Assembly: GCA_030248215.1 (NCBI GenBank)
Contig: JASANG010003839.1
Location: 1-64,000 of the forward strand
Source of the DNA: Enoplolaimus lenunculus
Taxonomy: Eukaryota > Nematoda > Enoplea > Enoplida > Thoracostomopsidae
Direction: 5' to 3'
DNA length: 64,000 nt
Position 1 is the first letter of the stretch. Every line of letters starts with the position of its first letter. Shown one piece after another: positions 49,646 through 64,000 of this stretch. The notes beneath the pieces were generated by a model. That model saw only the letters and a list, made by a program, of their open reading frames with translations. It was not told the DNA's origin and did not search any database. Both the position numbers and the translations under genes were made by a program.

Positions 49646-50169
49646 ATACCCTACACTTGAAAAATATTTAAATCAACTTAGCACATAATAAAACTAGTAA
49701 AAGTACTGTCTTTTAGGACATTGCGTGACTACTAGACTGCGGAACTGGTCACTAGCCGGACATTTGGTGCGGCCTCATGCATGACACTTACTTGTATCAT
49801 ATAAACAAGTTGGAACCCTTAGAAATATATGCAAATCGTAAACAGCTAACATCGTAAAATTGCTGTTTGTGTTTCATGTTTATAACTCTACGAATTAAAT
49901 GTATATGTTTATAATTGAGTGAGCTAAGTATACATATCAGTTGAACACAACCAGCACATTGTTACATTGTAACATAATATACACACCATTTTATACAGCT
50001 TAAGTATAACGAAAATGATCGTACAAAGTTAAGAATAGTAAATAAGAATTAAAATCTACCTATATACTATGTATATAGTGTTCCCGAGCTTTACAAACAA
50101 TGTGCTGATTTGCCAACTATACAATACATTGTATTACACTGTATTATCAACAGCAACAATGAATCAATG

Positions 50170-54440
<4,271 letters not shown>

Positions 54441-54593
54441 ACTAATACGCTTGCTGTAGAAGCAAAAAACGTACGTATAGAACCAGCTCTAAAAAGTCTA
54501 CGTAATTTTTAAGATTTCAAATGCTGAACGACGGGGCAAAATATTGACTGGTGGCTCGAACTGGGAGCAAATCGAGTTTGGCTTCTTAAGTCA

Positions 54594-54975
54594 ACTAGGA
54601 AGGACTCAGCACAAGGCGGCACCGAATCCGAAGCCATTGCTAATTTGTTGAATCCGAATCCATTGTTAATTTTCCGAATCTGAATCTTGCATGTTGCAAA
54701 TTTCAGTTATATCTACAATTTGTTTCAGAATATCAATGCAATGCCAGTCGCATAACTATTAGAAGTTAATATATTTCGTGCCCGACGTCAATTTTGAGAT
54801 TTGTTACCTAAAACAAATTTTTCTATTAATATAACAAGTTATTTAAAATTTATATTGTTTAAAACCGAAAAACATATTGCTGAACATTTTTGAATTCGGC
54901 TTTATCACAACAGGATTTGAATGCGAATCCGCGCAACAAATTACTGCAGAATCCGAACCTTTGTTGCCACTCTAG
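54594..54975 (-). mobile_element. Family H (GGATTC) element
   Basis: GCACCGAATCCGAAGCC, TTGAATCCGAATCC and CCGAATCTGAATC stand at one end; ATGCGAATCCGC and CAGAATCCGAACC at the other. In between is AT-rich non-coding DNA. The termini are not clean, so borders are approximate. Confidence 0.5.
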
Positions 54976-55119
54976 CTCCACGGCCACCATTCCCCTCAGT
55001 AGTAGCGAACCCCCAGACCACCTAGTGTCTGAACTTCTGTTGCATCGCTCCTAATTTGGAAGCAAGTTATCTGGCGCTAGTTTCAGTATTGGAAATGCAC
55101 AAGATACTGGCTTCTCCAC

Positions 55120-55262
55120 AGTGGGGGGGGCGGGGCCCCCAGCACTCTTCGAAATTTTCATTTTCCCCCGGCGAAAATTTCACCGCCCCCAGGAAAGGCC
55201 CCCCGGCGAATTTTCGGCCGCCCCCCAGCAAACTTTTTGCTGGGGGCCCCCAGGATTTTTCT
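55120..55262. repeat. GC-rich palindromic block with GGGGGC modules
   Basis: G-runs and C-runs alternate (GTGGGGGGGGCGGGGCCCCC, CCCCCGGCGAAAATTTC, GCCGCCCCCCAGC, GCTGGGGGCCCCCAG). The interspersed GAAAATTT text recalls family J. It encodes two meaningless opposed frames. It probably folds strongly. Confidence 0.55.
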
Positions 55263-56157
55263 AGGTCAAAAATTTTCAATGTTAAAACGAAAAGACCTGG
55301 ACTTCTTTTGAGGCGGACATTCGGCAAAATATGATTTTACATTACGCTGAGTACTCATAATTTTTAATAGCGTTACAAATACCCGTAGTAACTAATACAA
55401 TTCAATAATGAACTGAAAAAGCACAATTATATAAAGACCGTTTCAGGGCATACAGCATTCGAAAGTACCTTGCAGCAGCAAGCTCAACCCGCCTGAGCCT
55501 TATGATAAATTGAAGCTGTGACTAATATACAAAATATATATTAATCACAGTTTCAATTATAGATTATCTATATTTTATATAATTGTGCGTGCTTATAAAT
55601 CTGCTGTTCCGATTCCGATATAATCCAGTTCGGCTTTGCACCCCGAGTTATAGCTGCGTAAGTTACTAAGTGTTTTAAACCATATTTCAGTATGGATCAC
55701 GATAAATCTTACTATATGAAAGTTAATAAATTTCCACGTACAATTGTCCCTGTGCAATTTGACTTTGTTTTTATTAATTTTAGCAAATCTGGTAGCTACT
55801 AGCCAGAAATCGACCGAATATTTGTTTCCGGTTTAATAACAAGCAAAAAGCGGCATCCCTACCCGATGTAAACCTACCGAACACCGTATGTACTGCGGTT
55901 GCGGTTCAAATATCATAAAACTACTTTTTACGTATGGAAATGCTTGAGATTGTGCTTCTACTTTACGTATATATTTCAGGGCAAGTCAAGAAGAATAACT
56001 GTTTGACATTGAAATCAGAAGTGGAATGAAAAATCTAAGCTAACAATTCACTTTATATCAGTAAACATACGTATATACTTGCTAACAAACAGTCCACAAA
56101 TGTAGAGCAAAAATCTTACTAGGTATCCCGTTTATGTAAAATTACACACCTGCGTAA
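55263..56157. other. DNA upstream of PP1 exons, no gene recognised
   Basis: Searched on the minus strand for the PP1 N-terminal exon and not found. An inverted TAATATACAAAATATATATTA palindrome lies at about 55,520-55,545. Nothing else is recognised. Confidence 0.4.
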
Positions 56158-56524
56158 CAGGGTTCAACCGGAATTCCTGTTCTTGCCGGAAGGCCGGAAT
56201 TCCTGCAAAACTTCAATTCCTGTTCCTGAATTTTTACAGTTGTGTGTCAAATTATTAATAATCATTTAAATATTAGAAACTTTGTCTTTAAAAAATTATT
56301 TTGAAATGAGTGTTTTTGTAATTAGCTCGATTGTTAATAAACTGTTTATTTATGGCATGTTTTTGCAAAATTTAATGATGAAACAGCTGAAAAGAAACAA
56401 TTTTTGGCAAGTTTTCTAAAAAGTCCGATGAAGACTACGTATTTCAAATTCCGGTTCCTGCAAAGAAATTCAATTCATGTTCGTGTTCCTGTTCCCGTAA
56501 AATTTAGTTCCTGTTGGCGCCCTG
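56158..56524 (+). mobile_element. TTCCTG-hexamer hAT-like MITE
   Basis: Starts CAGGGTTCAACCGGAATTCC and ends GTTCCTGTTGGCGCCCTG. Flanks are CTGCGTAA and CCACGTAA (6 of 8). AATTCCTGTTC-type hexamers crowd both ends. A close relative of family B with a changed hexamer. Partial copies at 62,516-62,750 and 63,897-64,000. Confidence 0.65.
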
Positions 56525-56751
56525 CCACGTAACAAAGTTCCACCGAAACTTCTGTCCCACCCGGAATTCTGAAAAAACTCAAATCGTCTTCCGTCGTTGC
56601 AGAACGCAGGAACCGAAACTTGTACGGTGTTCTGCCAAATCATATAGACATTAAAATTTTATAAATGCTTAATTTAAATTATTACTCCAACTTTACACCA
56701 TTCATCTGTTCAGTTTATTGTTTGAATGCTCAATAAATTATAACCGTTATG

Positions 56752-57130
56752 GCGGCTCCGGTTTAAGTCTTCGCATAAAGATGTAATGTAGTACGTATCC
56801 CGTGTTCTCTAAGTAGGTGTACTTAAGTTGAAATATACATCGGCAAGTTTTCATAATAAGAATCGGCAAATATACATCGGCAAATTTTCAAAATAAGAAT
56901 CGGCACCGGCAAATTTTCAAAATAAGAATCGGCAACGGCAAAAATCATCGTATCGGCCGGCATATCCGTACGTTGAAATCAGGGTGCACCAGAATTCTGG
57001 TTGCGGCATTTTTCACCTTCCGGTTCCGGTAAATTTTTACCAGAATTAAAAATTCCGGTATTAAATTTTGGTCGGTGCAAATTAAGATATTTTACTAAAA
57101 AATCACGATAAAAATTATAGATTTCATTAC
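56752..57130 (-). mobile_element. Family D end fragment followed by half a family B
   Basis: ATCGGCAAATTTTCAAAATA is repeated three times around 56,870-56,940, an expanded family D left end in reverse. From 56,980 CAGGGTGCACCAGAATTCTGG starts a reverse family B half that stops near 57,130, where the next family D element begins. Confidence 0.55.
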
Positions 57131-57135
57131 TATTA

Positions 57136-57501
57136 GGGATGTGCCGATACCAAAATTTTTGCCGATGCCGATTCCAACTTTGGTACACCACGCTTAATAA
57201 GCAGAAGAATACTACATTACACTATTATATGAAGGCTTAAACTTTAACCATCATAAACGATTATAATAAATTTTATAAGAACCGTTAATTTCAATCAATT
57301 TTTTCACGCATAAGCGCGAGAGAGAACAATTTTCCTGAGCAGAGACACACTGGTGAACGCCCAGAAATGAAATTGATAGCATTCCAACGGATTGTTATGT
57401 GCAAAAAGTATCGGCAAAGAATCGGCAATTTTTTTCAATGATGTTGCCGATACTCACGAAAAGTGCCGATTTTTACCGATGCCGATTAATCGGCACATCC
57501 C
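57136..57501 (+). mobile_element. Family D MITE, 366 bp, TA target site
   Basis: GGGATGTGCCGAT at the left and its exact inverse ATCGGCACATCCC at the right, TA on both sides (57,134-57,135 and 57,502-57,503). GCCGAT/ATCGGC motifs are repeated at both ends. Non-coding, with interior text shared with the start of the pogo element that follows. Confidence 0.85.
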
Positions 57502-57503
57502 TA

Positions 57504-60500
57504 AAACAGATAAATTACCACATCACATCATTATATGAAGACTTAAACCAAATCAATCAAACGATTAGAATTCTATAGGAACAGTTAATTTCAATTAATT
57601 TTTTCAAACACAAACACAAAAAAGATATAGCCACAGTAGGTAAGAAAAATATGGCCGCAAAGTGTAAAAGAAAGATATAAAGAAGCGGCGACAACGCTAC
57701 AACCGACATATATACCTTGATACTAATACGTATTAAAAAGAATTGTGTTTGTAACGAGATCTGCGTCTGAGATTGTCGCATATAGTAGCTATAAATTAGC
57801 AAATGACATGTCAATCATGTGCCAAAGATATATTTATATTTATTCATGTTTTGTGTCAAAATAAAATACGTATATTAGCTGTCAATTTAGGTAATTATGA
57901 ACAAAACCCGATGTTATTACGTTAAGAAAGGGCCAAAATACACACAGGCTGAAATTTCTAACGCTGTTGATCGTTTGAAAAGTCAAGGTGGCTGCGAAAC
58001 GTTTGAGACAGTAATGAGAGACACTGGTATTTCAAACACTGTGTTGCGGAAGGAAGAAAAACGGAGAATAACGGGTAGTGAACCGCAAGAAGATCGCAGA
58101 GGATGGGCAACGGCGTTAACATCACAAGTTGAACAAAATCTGGCGAATTTGATCAAGGCGTTAGTGGAAAGTGGATTTCCATGCCTGCTCAAAGAGATTC
58201 CCGTCTTCGTCCAAACCTGGATTCACAAGGCCATAGAGCACCGACGCGTATCGCTCTGGAATCATCGTAACCAACTGTCTTCGCGCGTTTGGCTCACTGG
58301 TTTCCTTAAGCGGCATTCACTTCAATTGAAAAAACCAGCAGCAATGCAGCTAGGGCGCAAGAATATGACGAAAGATCCGTTTGTCATCAACGATTACTAT
58401 GACACATTACAAAGTCTTGTATCGCGTTTGGATCTTGTTGGCAAGCCGAATCGAATCTTTAATACAGACGAAACGTGTTTTTGCCATGACCCATCAAAAT
58501 CAAGTGGTCGGAATTCGTGGATGTCAAACCTTTCGTGTGACACCTACAGGAGGCAAAAGCAAAACTACAGTTCTCGCAGTCTTAGACCCGCGTATAATAT
58601 GCCACGGCAGACGGATGCAAGCCAATTGGCAAGGTGTAACAACTGAATGTCAGAAAACGACGTATAACTGCTCCGAAAACGGATGGATTACAATGAAATT
58701 ATTCGAGACTTACTTCGCAGAAGTTTTCATACCTTGGGCAGAAAGTAAAACAAATCCGGACGATCCAGATCCGGCTATTCTAATTTTTGACGGTCATAGC
58801 AGTCACATTACAGTATCATTACTAGAACTAGCTCGTAGCAACAATATTCACATCGTGCAATTGCCCGCACACACGACTGACACGTTGCATCCACTCGACG
58901 TCGTTTGTTTTGGACCAGTCAAAGCTAAGTGGGAAGCAGAACTTCAAAAGTTCACGAACGAAACTGCTGCGGAATTTATTGTGGACAGAGCAACATTTGC
59001 TACATCGACTGTATGGCGTCAAGGATTTACGTTGAAAAATGTTCAAAATTCGTTTGTGGCTACCGGTACGTTTTCGTTGACAAAACGCAATATCGTCAGA
59101 CGCGTTTTGATTCTGTAATTCTGCATGAATATAACGTCTGGGAAGCGTCAGGAAAACCTTGGCTATCAAATGGGCTCCCAGATGCACCGCGATTTCGTAA
59201 CATAGATGACGAAAATGCTGAAGACAATATCACTGGCGCTTGGGCTGCAATTGAAACAGCGGATTCAGGTAGTCAAGAACCATCTCAGGAACAAACCCAA
59301 CCAAACCCGAGTCCGTCAACTTCCGGAATTGGTCCCCGAGAAAGCACAATACAGACATGCCTCGGCCATCTACAACTCCTAGGGTTCAGAGATCGCTATT
59401 TTCGTCAATGTCACGATGCTCGCAAAAGTCAACATCTACCACTAGTGCATGAAGTCCGGTTATTCCACCTAAACCACCGGCAGTGTCAGGTTGATTGGAA
59501 GCTGGGTTGGACTCTGGTGCCAGTCGACCAAGATCGTCGCGATATGCATGAAGCAATACTTTCCAGCCGAACAAGAAAAGTCTCGCACGGCTGTTCGACC
59601 ACAACACATTGCTGTTACGTCCGATGATTTTATGGCAGCTAAAAGAGCAGCTGAAACCAAAAAAGCAGAAAAGGAAGACTTGCTGAACAAAAGAAAACTT
59701 CGTGAAGCAAAAAACAGAAACCACCTATCAAAAAACAAAAATGCAGCCAAGACATGCGAAAATATCGTACGAAACGCAGTCTGAGCAATCCAGTTGCAAA
59801 GGCGAAACTACATGAGACGAACAAGAAATGTTTGAACAATGCCTTGAAGATACGCGTGCCATTCAAGCCGCAATCACCGAAAGCAGTCAAACCAAGTACT
59901 TCACAGTGTATTATGAAAAAACTCATTATTGGGGGAGAATCGTTCAAACCAATTCAGATTCAACCGTGCAGTTGGAATTTTTGTACCGCGATCGATTGTC
60001 TCGTTGTTATTACTGGCCTAAGCAGGCAGATGTCGAAAACATTGCGCGAAACCGCATCCTACTTGGTCCTGAAGATGCTCAATTGGTGCCAGGCAAACAC
60101 CTACAGTACAAGTTTGCAGGAGACAAGCCTGCGGCGGAACGGCGGGACATGTTGTCTGTTGGAGGTGGTCCTCAGTAATTTCAAAGGCACATGAAGGATT
60201 GATTGTTGAAAAAGCGAAATAGCAAAGACTGTGAAGTAAGCTAAACACTGATTTGTCTAAATCGAGTTTCAACGCATTACGTATTCGGCTTGCCCAAATT
60301 TCATTTGCTGAACAACGCGGTTTATATTTTTCTTAAATACATCGTATATATTTTTTTGAAATTTATTGTCAAAGAAAAATATGACAGATAACCTACATAG
60401 TTATTCTTGTGTGCACCATGCAACGACTATATTATACAAGCGTAATAGCTAAGGGTCTAAGCTTATTGTTAGCATATAAGTTGGGATTTAACCCTCGTAT

Positions 60501-60703
60501 GTTTCCAAATCCATATTTTTCTTTGCTATGTTGACTATAACAGTTTTCCTGAACAGACGCACAGATATGCGACCAGAAATGTAACTGATATCATTCCAAC
60601 TGACTGTTATATCGGCAAAAAATCGGCAATTTTTTTGCAGTCGCGATGCCGATACTCACAAAAAGTGCCGATTATTACCGATGCCGATTAATCGGCACAT
60701 CCC
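57504..60703 (+). mobile_element. Decayed pogo/Tigger-type DNA transposon
   Basis: The right end (ATCGGCACATCCC then TA at 60,704-60,705) and about 160 bp before it match the right end of the family D MITE. The left 5' untranslated part from 57,508 matches the MITE interior (ATCATTATATGAAGACTTAA against CACTATTATATGAAGGCTTAA), but its own left terminus is lost and the MITE at 57,136-57,501 sits in its place. With that MITE the whole block 57,136-60,703 still has two matching TA-flanked ends. Between them lies a pogo-type transposase gene. Confidence 0.8.
57897..60178 (+). pseudogene. pogo/Tigger transposase, frameshifted
   Basis: Reading from the ATG at 57,897, residues 14-51 fit the pipsqueak-type HTH of CENP-B-like transposases. 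Residues about 71-142 fit the second (Tc5/CENP-B) HTH, with the typical GFLKRH close. The DDE core follows: IFNTDETCF has the first Asp (residue 191), LIFDGHSSH the second (about 58,785), and TLHPLDVVCFGPVK the third (about 58,893). The frame changes near 58,500, again near 59,095, and at least twice more before the end, so no intact enzyme is made. A Lys/Glu-rich segment (about 59,610-59,780) and a last domain with YFTVYYEKTHYWG (59,895-59,935) and GPEDAQLVPGKH follow. The last domain resembles C-terminal modules of some animal Tigger-like elements, from memory. It cuts and pastes DNA at TA in intact relatives. Confidence 0.85.
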
Positions 60704-60843
60704 TAATTAGTATAGTATGTGTATATGTCATCCTTGCCAATGGCCGAAAATAAACCGTCGAAGGTAGATTTCCTTTCCGTCGATTATATGTATAATGCAG
60801 CAGATAAAGTGAATATCTATCTCCAACAAGGTTATATCACCAC

Positions 60844-61204
60844 CAGGGTGCAACCGGAATTACAATTTACCGGAACCGGAATTTGAAAATTTTACCGGAA
60901 CCGGAAAGTGAAAAATGCATTTCACTAAAAATGTCATTTTAATCGTATTTTTTTTGCTCTATTATTTGTGAAACAACCTTAGTCGTACATAGGTATTTAT
61001 TTTATTTGTTGTATTGTAGGTTTTCGTCGTCGACTGAAGCGAAATTCACCATCAATGGCTTATATTCGTAGTACGAGTAGCAAGGTTAAGAAAACGGCCA
61101 AATTATAACACCGAAATTTTTAAAATCCAGTAACAATTTACCGGAACCGGAAGGTGAAAACATGCCGGAACCGGATCCGGAACCGGAATTCCGGTTGCAC
61201 CCTG
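60844..61204 (+). mobile_element. Family B hAT-like MITE with perfect 8-bp duplication
   Basis: CAGGGTGCAACCGGAATTAC at the left and GGAATTCCGGTTGCACCCTG at the right. ATCACCAC is present exactly on both sides (60,836-60,843 and 61,205-61,212). CCGGAA hexamers recur at both ends. This is one of the youngest copies in the window. Confidence 0.9.
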
Positions 61205-61224
61205 ATCACCACTAATATTGCAGA

Positions 61225-61331
61225 AAAGAAAATTAAAATTTTTCGGTGGCATGTATGTTTCATTTTCCGGCATCGTTCCGGGTAATTTTTTTACATTCCG
61301 GTTCCCGTAAATTGTAATTCCGGTTGCACCC
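61225..61331 (-). mobile_element. Half family B copy
   Basis: TTCGGTGGCATGTATGTTTC, then TTCCGGCATCGTTCCGGG and GTAATTCCGGTTGCACCCTG. It is the end half of a reverse copy lying between the two full ones. Confidence 0.65.
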
Positions 61332-61350
61332 TGGTTGGAACCCTGCTACG

Positions 61351-61740
61351 CAGGGTGCAACCGGAATTCCGGTTCCGGTTCCGGCATTTTTTCACCTTCC
61401 GGTTCCGGTAAATTTTTACCGGATTTAAAAATTCCGGTATTATAATTTGGCCGTTTTCTTAACTTTGTTAATTTTTAAGAATGTCTTTTGAAAGCCACTT
61501 GTACTCCGAATATAAGCCATTGATGGTGGATTTCACTTCAGTCGATGATGAAAATCTAAAATACAACAAATAAAATAAAACCTATGTTCGACTAAGGTTA
61601 TTTCACAAATAATAGAGCAAAAAATAAGATTAAAATGAAATTTTTGGTGAAATGGATTTTTCACTTTCCGGTTCCGGTTCCGGTAAAATTTTCAAATTCC
61701 GGTTCCGGTTCCGGTAAATTGTAATTCCGGTTGCACCCTG
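61351..61740 (-). mobile_element. Family B hAT-like MITE, reverse, perfect 8-bp duplication
   Basis: CAGGGTGCAACCGGAATTCC to AATTCCGGTTGCACCCTG, with CTGCTACG exactly on both sides (61,343-61,350 and 61,741-61,748). Its interior reads in reverse relative to 60,844-61,204 and has about 30 extra bases (AAGAATGTCTTTTGAAAG region). Confidence 0.9.
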
Positions 61741-61748
61741 CTGCTACG

Positions 61749-62303
61749 TATATCCGACGCAAAATCGGATCTCTCGTACAAGTTATGATGGATACTGTCA
61801 AAAAACTGTTGTTTCAAGTTAAGAAATTTTAAACGGAGGTCGTAGCCATATTTCAAGATCAAGTTTGACATCGTAGATAGGTACTCATCAAAATTTTTAG
61901 AAATAGGATAACACAAAATTTTGCGCTTCAAAGAATACGAAATTAGTGTTACACACTTTTGTAGGCCATAAGCATAAGACTCAAAGACATGATATATACG
62001 CACTTTTCAAGAGTTTAATACGTAACAGTCTCGTAGCTATTTATACTTGCGCCCTTGTGGAGAATAGGGGGTAGAAACTCAGAGAATATGATTTTCGCGA
62101 AACGCATGTAACGTTTATTATAACGCTTAATTATGTTAGTGATCGAGGTCGGCTCTCCCGCACTAAAGATATCATTTAACTATGCGAATTATTGGTAGTA
62201 TTTAAGTAGTGTACAATGTATATAGGTATACGCATTTGTTTACTAAATTAAAATTACTTACGTAATCTTTAGCTTGGTTTTGATTTGCCAAGATATGCTG
62301 TAG
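61749..62303. other. Intergenic or PP1 intron DNA, no gene recognised
   Basis: No coding signal. A minus-strand LVRESRP-like peptide near 62,150 was considered as PP1 N-terminus and rejected. Confidence 0.35.
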
Positions 62304-62755
62304 GCAGGGTGAGACCGGATCGCAAAAAACCGGATACCGAAACCGGATAGTGTTTTTTAAATAAATCAATTTTTAGCAATTTAATGCGTCAGCAAATGTT
62401 AGTTTACCTTTAGTAAACGGAATATTACGTTTACATAAACAGCGAGTCCTAATACTTGAAAAATCAGCAAAATACTGCATATGTTACAAATTCCCACCCT
62501 AATCGCCACGTTAGACAGGGTTCCAACAGGAACCAAATTGTACCGTAACAGAAACAGGAACCAGAATTTGAAATAATTTCCATCAACAAATGAGTGTTGG
62601 ACTTTTTAGAAAAACAAATTTTCAACTATTTTGTTATCAAGCTTTACGAATGCGACAACTGATCAGAAACAGTTGTTTATTAACAAAATTGTACTAATTC
62701 CAAAAACATTTCGAAATAACAATTTTTCAAAGGTAAAGTTTCCGATATTTAAATA
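62304..62755 (+). mobile_element. CCGGAT and TTCCTG hexamer fragments
   Basis: GCAGGGTGAGACCGGATCGC, AACCGGATACC and AAACCGGATAG (62,304-62,351) are one end of a CCGGAT-type element. ACAGGGTTCCAACAGGAACC with AACAGGAACC (62,516-62,570) starts a TTCCTG-type copy. Neither has a clear second end. Confidence 0.5.
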
Positions 62756-63853
62756 ACGGATGTGCCGGATACGAAAATTTTTGAAGATGCAGATACGGAT
62801 TCTTACTTTGAAATTTTGCCGATGCCGATTCCAACTTTAGTACACCATGCTTAATAAACAAATAGGATACTACATTCCATCATTATAGCAGTCGTAGTGG
62901 GACTACATTTATTGAGCGAAGCTCGAACACACGTAAGCAACTAAGGTAATATGCAAATTGGTTATTAGCTAACAATTAATTTATCGGTTTTGGGGGTTTG
63001 TTAGCAATTTCCTCAGATTCCTCGCACCCAAAAACCCTTCAGCCACCCTAATCATTTTTGGAATAATTTAAAAGTCCTAATTTTGTCTTGTCAATTAAGC
63101 TAATATGCAAAACTATTCGATTATCGGTTTTGAAGATTTGTAAACAATTTATTCGGATTCTTCGCACCCAAAAACCTTCAGTAAACCCTAATAATTATTG
63201 AAATAATTGAAAAAGCCCTAGTGTTGTCTTGTCAATTAAGCTAATATGCAAATTAGCTATTAGCTAACTATTCAATTATCGGTTTTGGATGATTGTAAAC
63301 TATTTATTCAAATTCCTCGCACCTAAAACCCTTTAGTGCTGAAATTATATTGCTTTTAACCTTTATAATTAGTTAAATATTGTAAAAAGTCCTAATTTAG
63401 CCTTATAAACTATGCTAATATGCAAATTATCTATTAGCTAGCTGCTCAATGATCGGTTTTGGAGGTTTGTAAACAGTCTACGCAGATTCCTCGCATCCAA
63501 AAACCCTTTAATGCTAAAATTAGATTGCTTCTAAAATTTTAAAACCCCAATGCGAGGTTAATACCCCAGGATAATTGGCTTTCAAACAAAAAAGTTTATC
63601 AAAATCGGTTCAGCCGTTCCTGAGATTCTTTTCGGACGGACAGACGGACATCCACTTTTCGACCTCCAAGTACAAAACATAAAACGCTTCGCGAAATTCG
63701 CGCCAAGAAATGAAACTGATACGTAGCATTCCAACTGACTGTATACGTGCAAAAAATATAGGCAAAGAATCGACAATTTTTGCAGTGCCGAAACCGATAC
63801 TCGCGAAAAGTGCTTTTATTACCGATACCGATGCCAATTAATCGGCACACCCC
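62756..63853 (+). mobile_element. Family D element split by a family G insertion
   Basis: The left half (62,756-62,887) has GGATGTGCCGGATACG and GCCGATGCCGATTCC. The right half (about 63,695-63,853) has CCAAGAAATGAAACTGATAC and ends ATTAATCGGCACACCCC then TA. Between them lies family G. Together the halves match the 366-bp MITE at 57,136-57,501. Confidence 0.75.
62888..63694 (+). mobile_element. Family G element with internal subrepeats
   Basis: Starts GCAGTCGTAGTGGGACTACA, has four subrepeats each with CTAATATGCAAA (about 62,947, 63,101, 63,241 and 63,415), then CCCCAATGCGAGGTTAATACC, ATCGGTTCAGCCGTTCCTGA, GGACGGACAGACGGACATCC, and ends near AACGCTTCGCGAAATTCG. The copy in MDH intron 8 (37,584-38,125) has fewer subrepeats. 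Short minus-strand frames here are repeat text. Confidence 0.75.
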
Positions 63854-63896
63854 TAATTTAAATGATTATGAACAAATTGCCTCAACACCGTAAAAA

Positions 63897-64000
63897 TTTC
63901 GGTTCCTGCATCTTTGAATGCATAAACAGGAACATGAATTTATTTTTGCAGGAATTCCGGCCGGAACAGGATTTCCGGTTGAACTGCCTGTCGGATATTA
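63897..64000 (-). mobile_element. TTCCTG-type element, cut by window end
   Basis: CGGTTCCTGCATCTTTG, AACAGGAACATG, GCAGGAATTCCGG and a CCGGTTGAACTGCCTG end (63,976-63,991). Right terminus of a family related to 56,158-56,524. Confidence 0.5.

Noticed and set aside
62130-62175. LVRESRP-like peptide on the minus strand, considered as the PP1 N-terminal exon (family text is LEVRGSRPGK)
   Set aside because: The frame has a stop just upstream and another soon after, and the rest of the expected exon is absent.
62255-62290. CTAAAGATTACGTAAGT on the minus strand, considered as the LKIC end of the PP1 first exon
   Set aside because: The codons before it do not match the conserved LELEAP stretch, and repeat text begins directly upstream.

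Overview
This is AT-rich DNA from an animal. It carries two intron-split housekeeping genes, both on the minus strand, with standard GT-AG introns and the standard genetic code. Protein similarity alone does not settle the phylum. An invertebrate fits best, given the compact introns, the very dense short DNA transposons and the Ly6-type secreted protein. Degenerate TTAGGC/GCCTAA blocks resemble the nematode telomere hexamer but are only a weak hint.

Layout. Positions 1-37,000 are gene-poor. The only convincing coding region there is a minus-strand exon at 1,498-2,136 for a ten-cysteine Ly6/uPAR (LU) domain protein with a GPI-anchor-like tail. The rest is non-autonomous DNA transposons, tRNA-like repeat arrays and tandem repeats. 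Positions 37,046-43,911 hold a complete nine-exon gene for mitochondrial malate dehydrogenase (338 residues). Positions 44,000-50,000 are intergenic and carry a fold-back element with near-identical 220-bp arms. Positions 50,170-54,256 hold the last five exons of a PP1 catalytic subunit. Its N-terminal exon (about 62 residues) was not found, so the gene probably starts beyond position 64,000. Positions 54,300-64,000 are packed with transposons, including a decayed pogo/Tigger-type element (57,504-60,703) with CENP-B-like DNA-binding and DDE regions.

Main theme. Many of the short elements share one architecture: terminal inverted repeats plus end-proximal arrays of one family-specific hexamer. 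Families seen here carry CCGGAA, CCGGAG, GGAAAC, TTCCTG, TCTCGG, GGATTC and GCCGAT. The first groups begin CAGGG and are flanked by 8-bp duplications (perfect at 60,844-61,204 and 61,351-61,740), which is hAT-like. The GCCGAT family is flanked by TA, and the decayed pogo transposase copy carries the same end, which links that family to its likely mobiliser. For labels below: A = TA-flanked CAGTAGTGACCC family; B = CCGGAA; C = GGAAAC; D = GCCGAT (pogo); E = TCTCGG; F = tRNA-like repeat with TTAACCCCTTCTCACAT ends; G = GACGGACGG family with internal subrepeats; H = GGATTC; J = CGTAGCCAG family; K = TTAGGC-like blocks. These names are mine.

The two housekeeping genes have no evident functional link. 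Malate dehydrogenase serves the TCA cycle and malate shuttle, and PP1 is the general Ser/Thr phosphatase. Their introns are filled with the same repeat families as the intergenic DNA, and in PP1 an inverted pair of 182-bp repeats brackets two exons.
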